Part shown: piece after piece, positions 63,527-64,000 of the stretch
Numbering within the stretch: the stretch's first letter is position 1
Layout of the letters: each line of letters opens with the position of its first letter
Origin: Alkalicoccobacillus plakortidis
GTDB taxonomy: Bacteria > Bacillota > Bacilli > Bacillales > Bacillaceae_D
NCBI RefSeq assembly: GCF_023703085.1
Contig: NZ_JAMQJY010000001.1
Coordinates: forward strand, 2,294,001 to 2,358,000
Direction of reading: 5' to 3'
Length of the DNA: 64,000 nt
Made by a program: the position numbers and the translations under genes
The notes under the pieces: model-generated
The model's database searches: none
The model's input: the letters and a program-made list of their open reading frames with translations, nothing else
What the model was told of the DNA's origin: nothing

Positions 63527-64000
63527 TTAGTTTGTTTCAGCTAACCAATCGGCCAATTCCTCGGTTTGCTCTACTATTGCAAAGGGATCGTAATACCAAG
63601 ATCTCTCTTCCTGCCAAACATATACGCGATCGTTTTTGACCGCATCTAAACCACTCCAAATTGGGTCGCTTTTTAAGTCATCTATGGTTTTGTCATTTGA
63701 TGTAAGAACAATATAATCTGCTGCATATTCATCCAGAACTTCAAATGATAGTTCTTTCCATTGTTCCTCCATGATAATATCTGCTACTTCCTCATCAGGT
63801 TGGAAATCAAGTGCTTGATACACAGCTTGTCCACCTCGGCCAAAATTATCTCCATACACATAGATCGATTTTCCTGTAGCCTCCAATATAGAGAAAGATG
63901 CATCTTCTCCAACGGCATCTTGTGCTTTTTGACGTGCTGCTTCAATTCGAGTCTGATAGTTCTCTAACCATTTTTCTCCTTGCTCTTCTTTTCCTAGTAG
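63527..64000 (-). CDS. Iron-siderophore ABC importer binding protein, partial
   Basis: The gene runs off the right edge; 157 C-terminal residues are visible. They contain YVYGDNFGRGGQAVYQAL, LSFEVLDEYAADYIVLT and VYVWQEERSWYYDPFAIV, and align with the C-terminal half of the binding protein at 32.3-33.3 kb (FGENGGRGGQALYNAL, VVPEYAADYMFIT). It is a paralog of the FecB/FepB group. The N-terminal lipobox and regulation lie outside the window. Confidence 0.82.
   Translation of the reverse strand, partial: LLGKEEQGEKWLENYQTRIEAARQKAQDAVGEDASFSILEATGKSIYVYGDNFGRGGQAVYQALDFQPDEEVADIIMEEQWKELSFEVLDEYAADYIVLTSNDKTIDDLKSDPIWSGLDAVKNDRVYVWQEERSWYYDPFAIVEQTEELADWLAETN

Noticed and set aside
1..64000. 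tRNA, rRNA, prophage or complete insertion sequences
   Set aside because: No cloverleaf, rRNA-like stretch, integrase, transposase or phage structural gene was seen on either strand.

Overview
The window reads as chromosomal DNA of a low-GC, spore-former-type Gram-positive bacterium of the Bacillaceae, plausibly an alkaliphilic soil or plant-associated Bacillus relative. The signs are strong AGGAGG-type ribosome sites, frequent TTG/GTG starts, CcpA cre sites, lipoprotein signal peptides, and gene sets laid out as in B. subtilis (yes, yxe, PadR-HAAS) with alkaliphile-like acidic exported proteins. I saw no rRNA, tRNA, phage, CRISPR array or complete insertion sequence.

Layout. 1-2.1 kb: end of a CstA-type transporter and an orphan peptide-binding lipoprotein. 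2.1-12.7 kb: a carbohydrate scavenging locus, with a YesN/YesM two-component system, YesL and a sugar ABC importer facing a divergent GH95 alpha-L-fucosidase and SGNH esterase, under cre-like sites. 12.7-17.1 kb: AI-2E-type permease, two SDRs, azoreductase, small proteins. 17.2-22.9 kb: a yxeKLMNO-Q operon for S-(2-succino)cysteine-type sulfur compounds, without yxeP. 23-28.6 kb: SNF transporter, YxeA-like protein, AEC carrier, HIBYL-CoA hydrolase, and a PadR-HAAS-2TM operon. 28.8-38.5 kb: an M48 peptidase-ankyrin fusion, a secreted FAD oxidase, a Fur-boxed siderophore-binding protein, RluF, quinone-reductase-like ADH, EamA, cysteine dioxygenase and a second AEC carrier. 38.5-39 kb: a degenerate ~20-bp repeat array. 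39-49.5 kb: an ABC exporter and a complete reductive pyrimidine-degradation operon (preT-preA-hydA-NCS1-small protein-M20 amidohydrolase-aminotransferase). 49.7-51.3 kb: HtpX, a second ~20-bp repeat array and a 49-residue protein. 51.3-60.8 kb: UbiD decarboxylase and a uronate operon (kduI, 2-hydroxyacid dehydrogenase, TRAP transporter, ADH, kduD) under a divergent IclR regulator. 60.8-64 kb: EutH, two small membrane proteins and a partial second siderophore-binding protein.

The most striking property is not a gene. Fourteen genes appear frameshifted. In twelve of them, at fourteen places, the break falls in the hexamer GCTTGG/CCAAGC, and removing one T/A (giving GCTGG/CCAGC) restores a conserved protein. 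A fifteenth case, in a noncoding terminator, is repaired the same way. This points to a motif-specific consensus error, possibly caused by a modified base, rather than to decay, so I annotate these genes as single CDSs.

Functionally the window is a catabolic accessory region: plant polysaccharide parts (fucosides, uronates), pyrimidines and organosulfur waste each have their own importer, enzymes and local regulator.
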